Positions 6,125 to 6,152 of a stretch of 6,152 nucleotides of DNA are shown piece by piece. Numbering within the stretch: the first letter of the stretch is position 1; the number at the start of each line of letters is the position of its first letter. This DNA is from CAZMGG01 sp964565715. Its GTDB lineage: Bacteria > Planctomycetota > UBA1135 > UBA2386. The stretch covers positions 1 to 6,152 of the forward strand of contig CAZMGG010000213.1 of NCBI GenBank assembly GCA_964565715.1. The letters run 5' to 3'. The translations under genes were made by a program, and so were the position numbers. Under the pieces are notes generated by a model. It saw nothing but the letters and a program-made list of their open reading frames with translations, ran no database searches and was not told where the DNA came from.

Positions 6125-6152
6125 ATGCTCGCCCGGTCGTTGCTCTGCCTCA
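6125..6152 (+). CDS. Start of a probably exported protein, cut by window end
   Basis: Only nine codons are visible, giving MLARSLLCL. An Arg followed by a hydrophobic run looks like the beginning of a signal peptide, and a Cys at residue 8 is too early to be a lipobox. The gene is supported by the promoter and strong Shine-Dalgarno in front of it rather than by its length. The product cannot be named. It appears to be a separate transcription unit from fmt-rsmB. Confidence 0.65.

Noticed and set aside
1..6152. CRISPR array, tRNA, rRNA, insertion sequence, attachment site or defence genes
   Set aside because: No regularly spaced repeats, cloverleaf-like segments, terminal inverted repeats, transposase motifs or nuclease/defence motifs were seen on either strand.

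Overview
The window is GC-rich bacterial DNA. All supported genes lie on the + strand. The best guess for the host is a marine or environmental Planctomycetota of the Poly30/Saltatorellus type. This rests mainly on the kelch-like secreted protein at 2174-3550: its C-terminal module (GCPG start, PLPLDL-like strand, PGC motif, late 'Q' strand) resembles, as I remember them, modules found on many secreted proteins in that group. The placement is an inference from memory, not a search result.

Layout. (1) Positions 2-2170 hold the 3' part of a large gene whose start lies outside the window. Its product resembles the G8/right-handed beta-helix proteins of the CEMIP/TMEM2 family, best known from vertebrate hyaluronan turnover. 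(2) Three bases later, behind a good Shine-Dalgarno, comes a secreted protein with about six kelch-like propeller repeats and the C-terminal module above. The two genes probably form one transcript for extracytoplasmic proteins. (3) Positions 3551-3729 are non-coding, with hairpins and a weak promoter candidate. (4) fmt (3730-4671, TTG start) and rsmB (4674-6017, GTG start) follow with a 2-nt gap. This is a conserved housekeeping pair: Fmt formylates initiator Met-tRNA and RsmB methylates C967 of 16S rRNA. (5) A G-rich spacer, a sigma70-like promoter, a strong Shine-Dalgarno and the first nine codons of another probably exported protein close the window.

Two points stand out. The first is the apparent full-length relation of the first gene to animal CEMIP/TMEM2, including its C-terminal region. 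The second is a block of clearly lower third-position GC, from about 900 to about 3100. It starts inside the beta-helix gene and ends inside the kelch gene, at the edge of the C-terminal module, with both reading frames intact. By hand count GC3 falls from about 90-95% to about 67-69% and returns to about 96%. This looks like a recombined or mosaic segment. I see no CRISPR array, tRNA, rRNA, insertion sequence or defence system, and no clearly new biological system.
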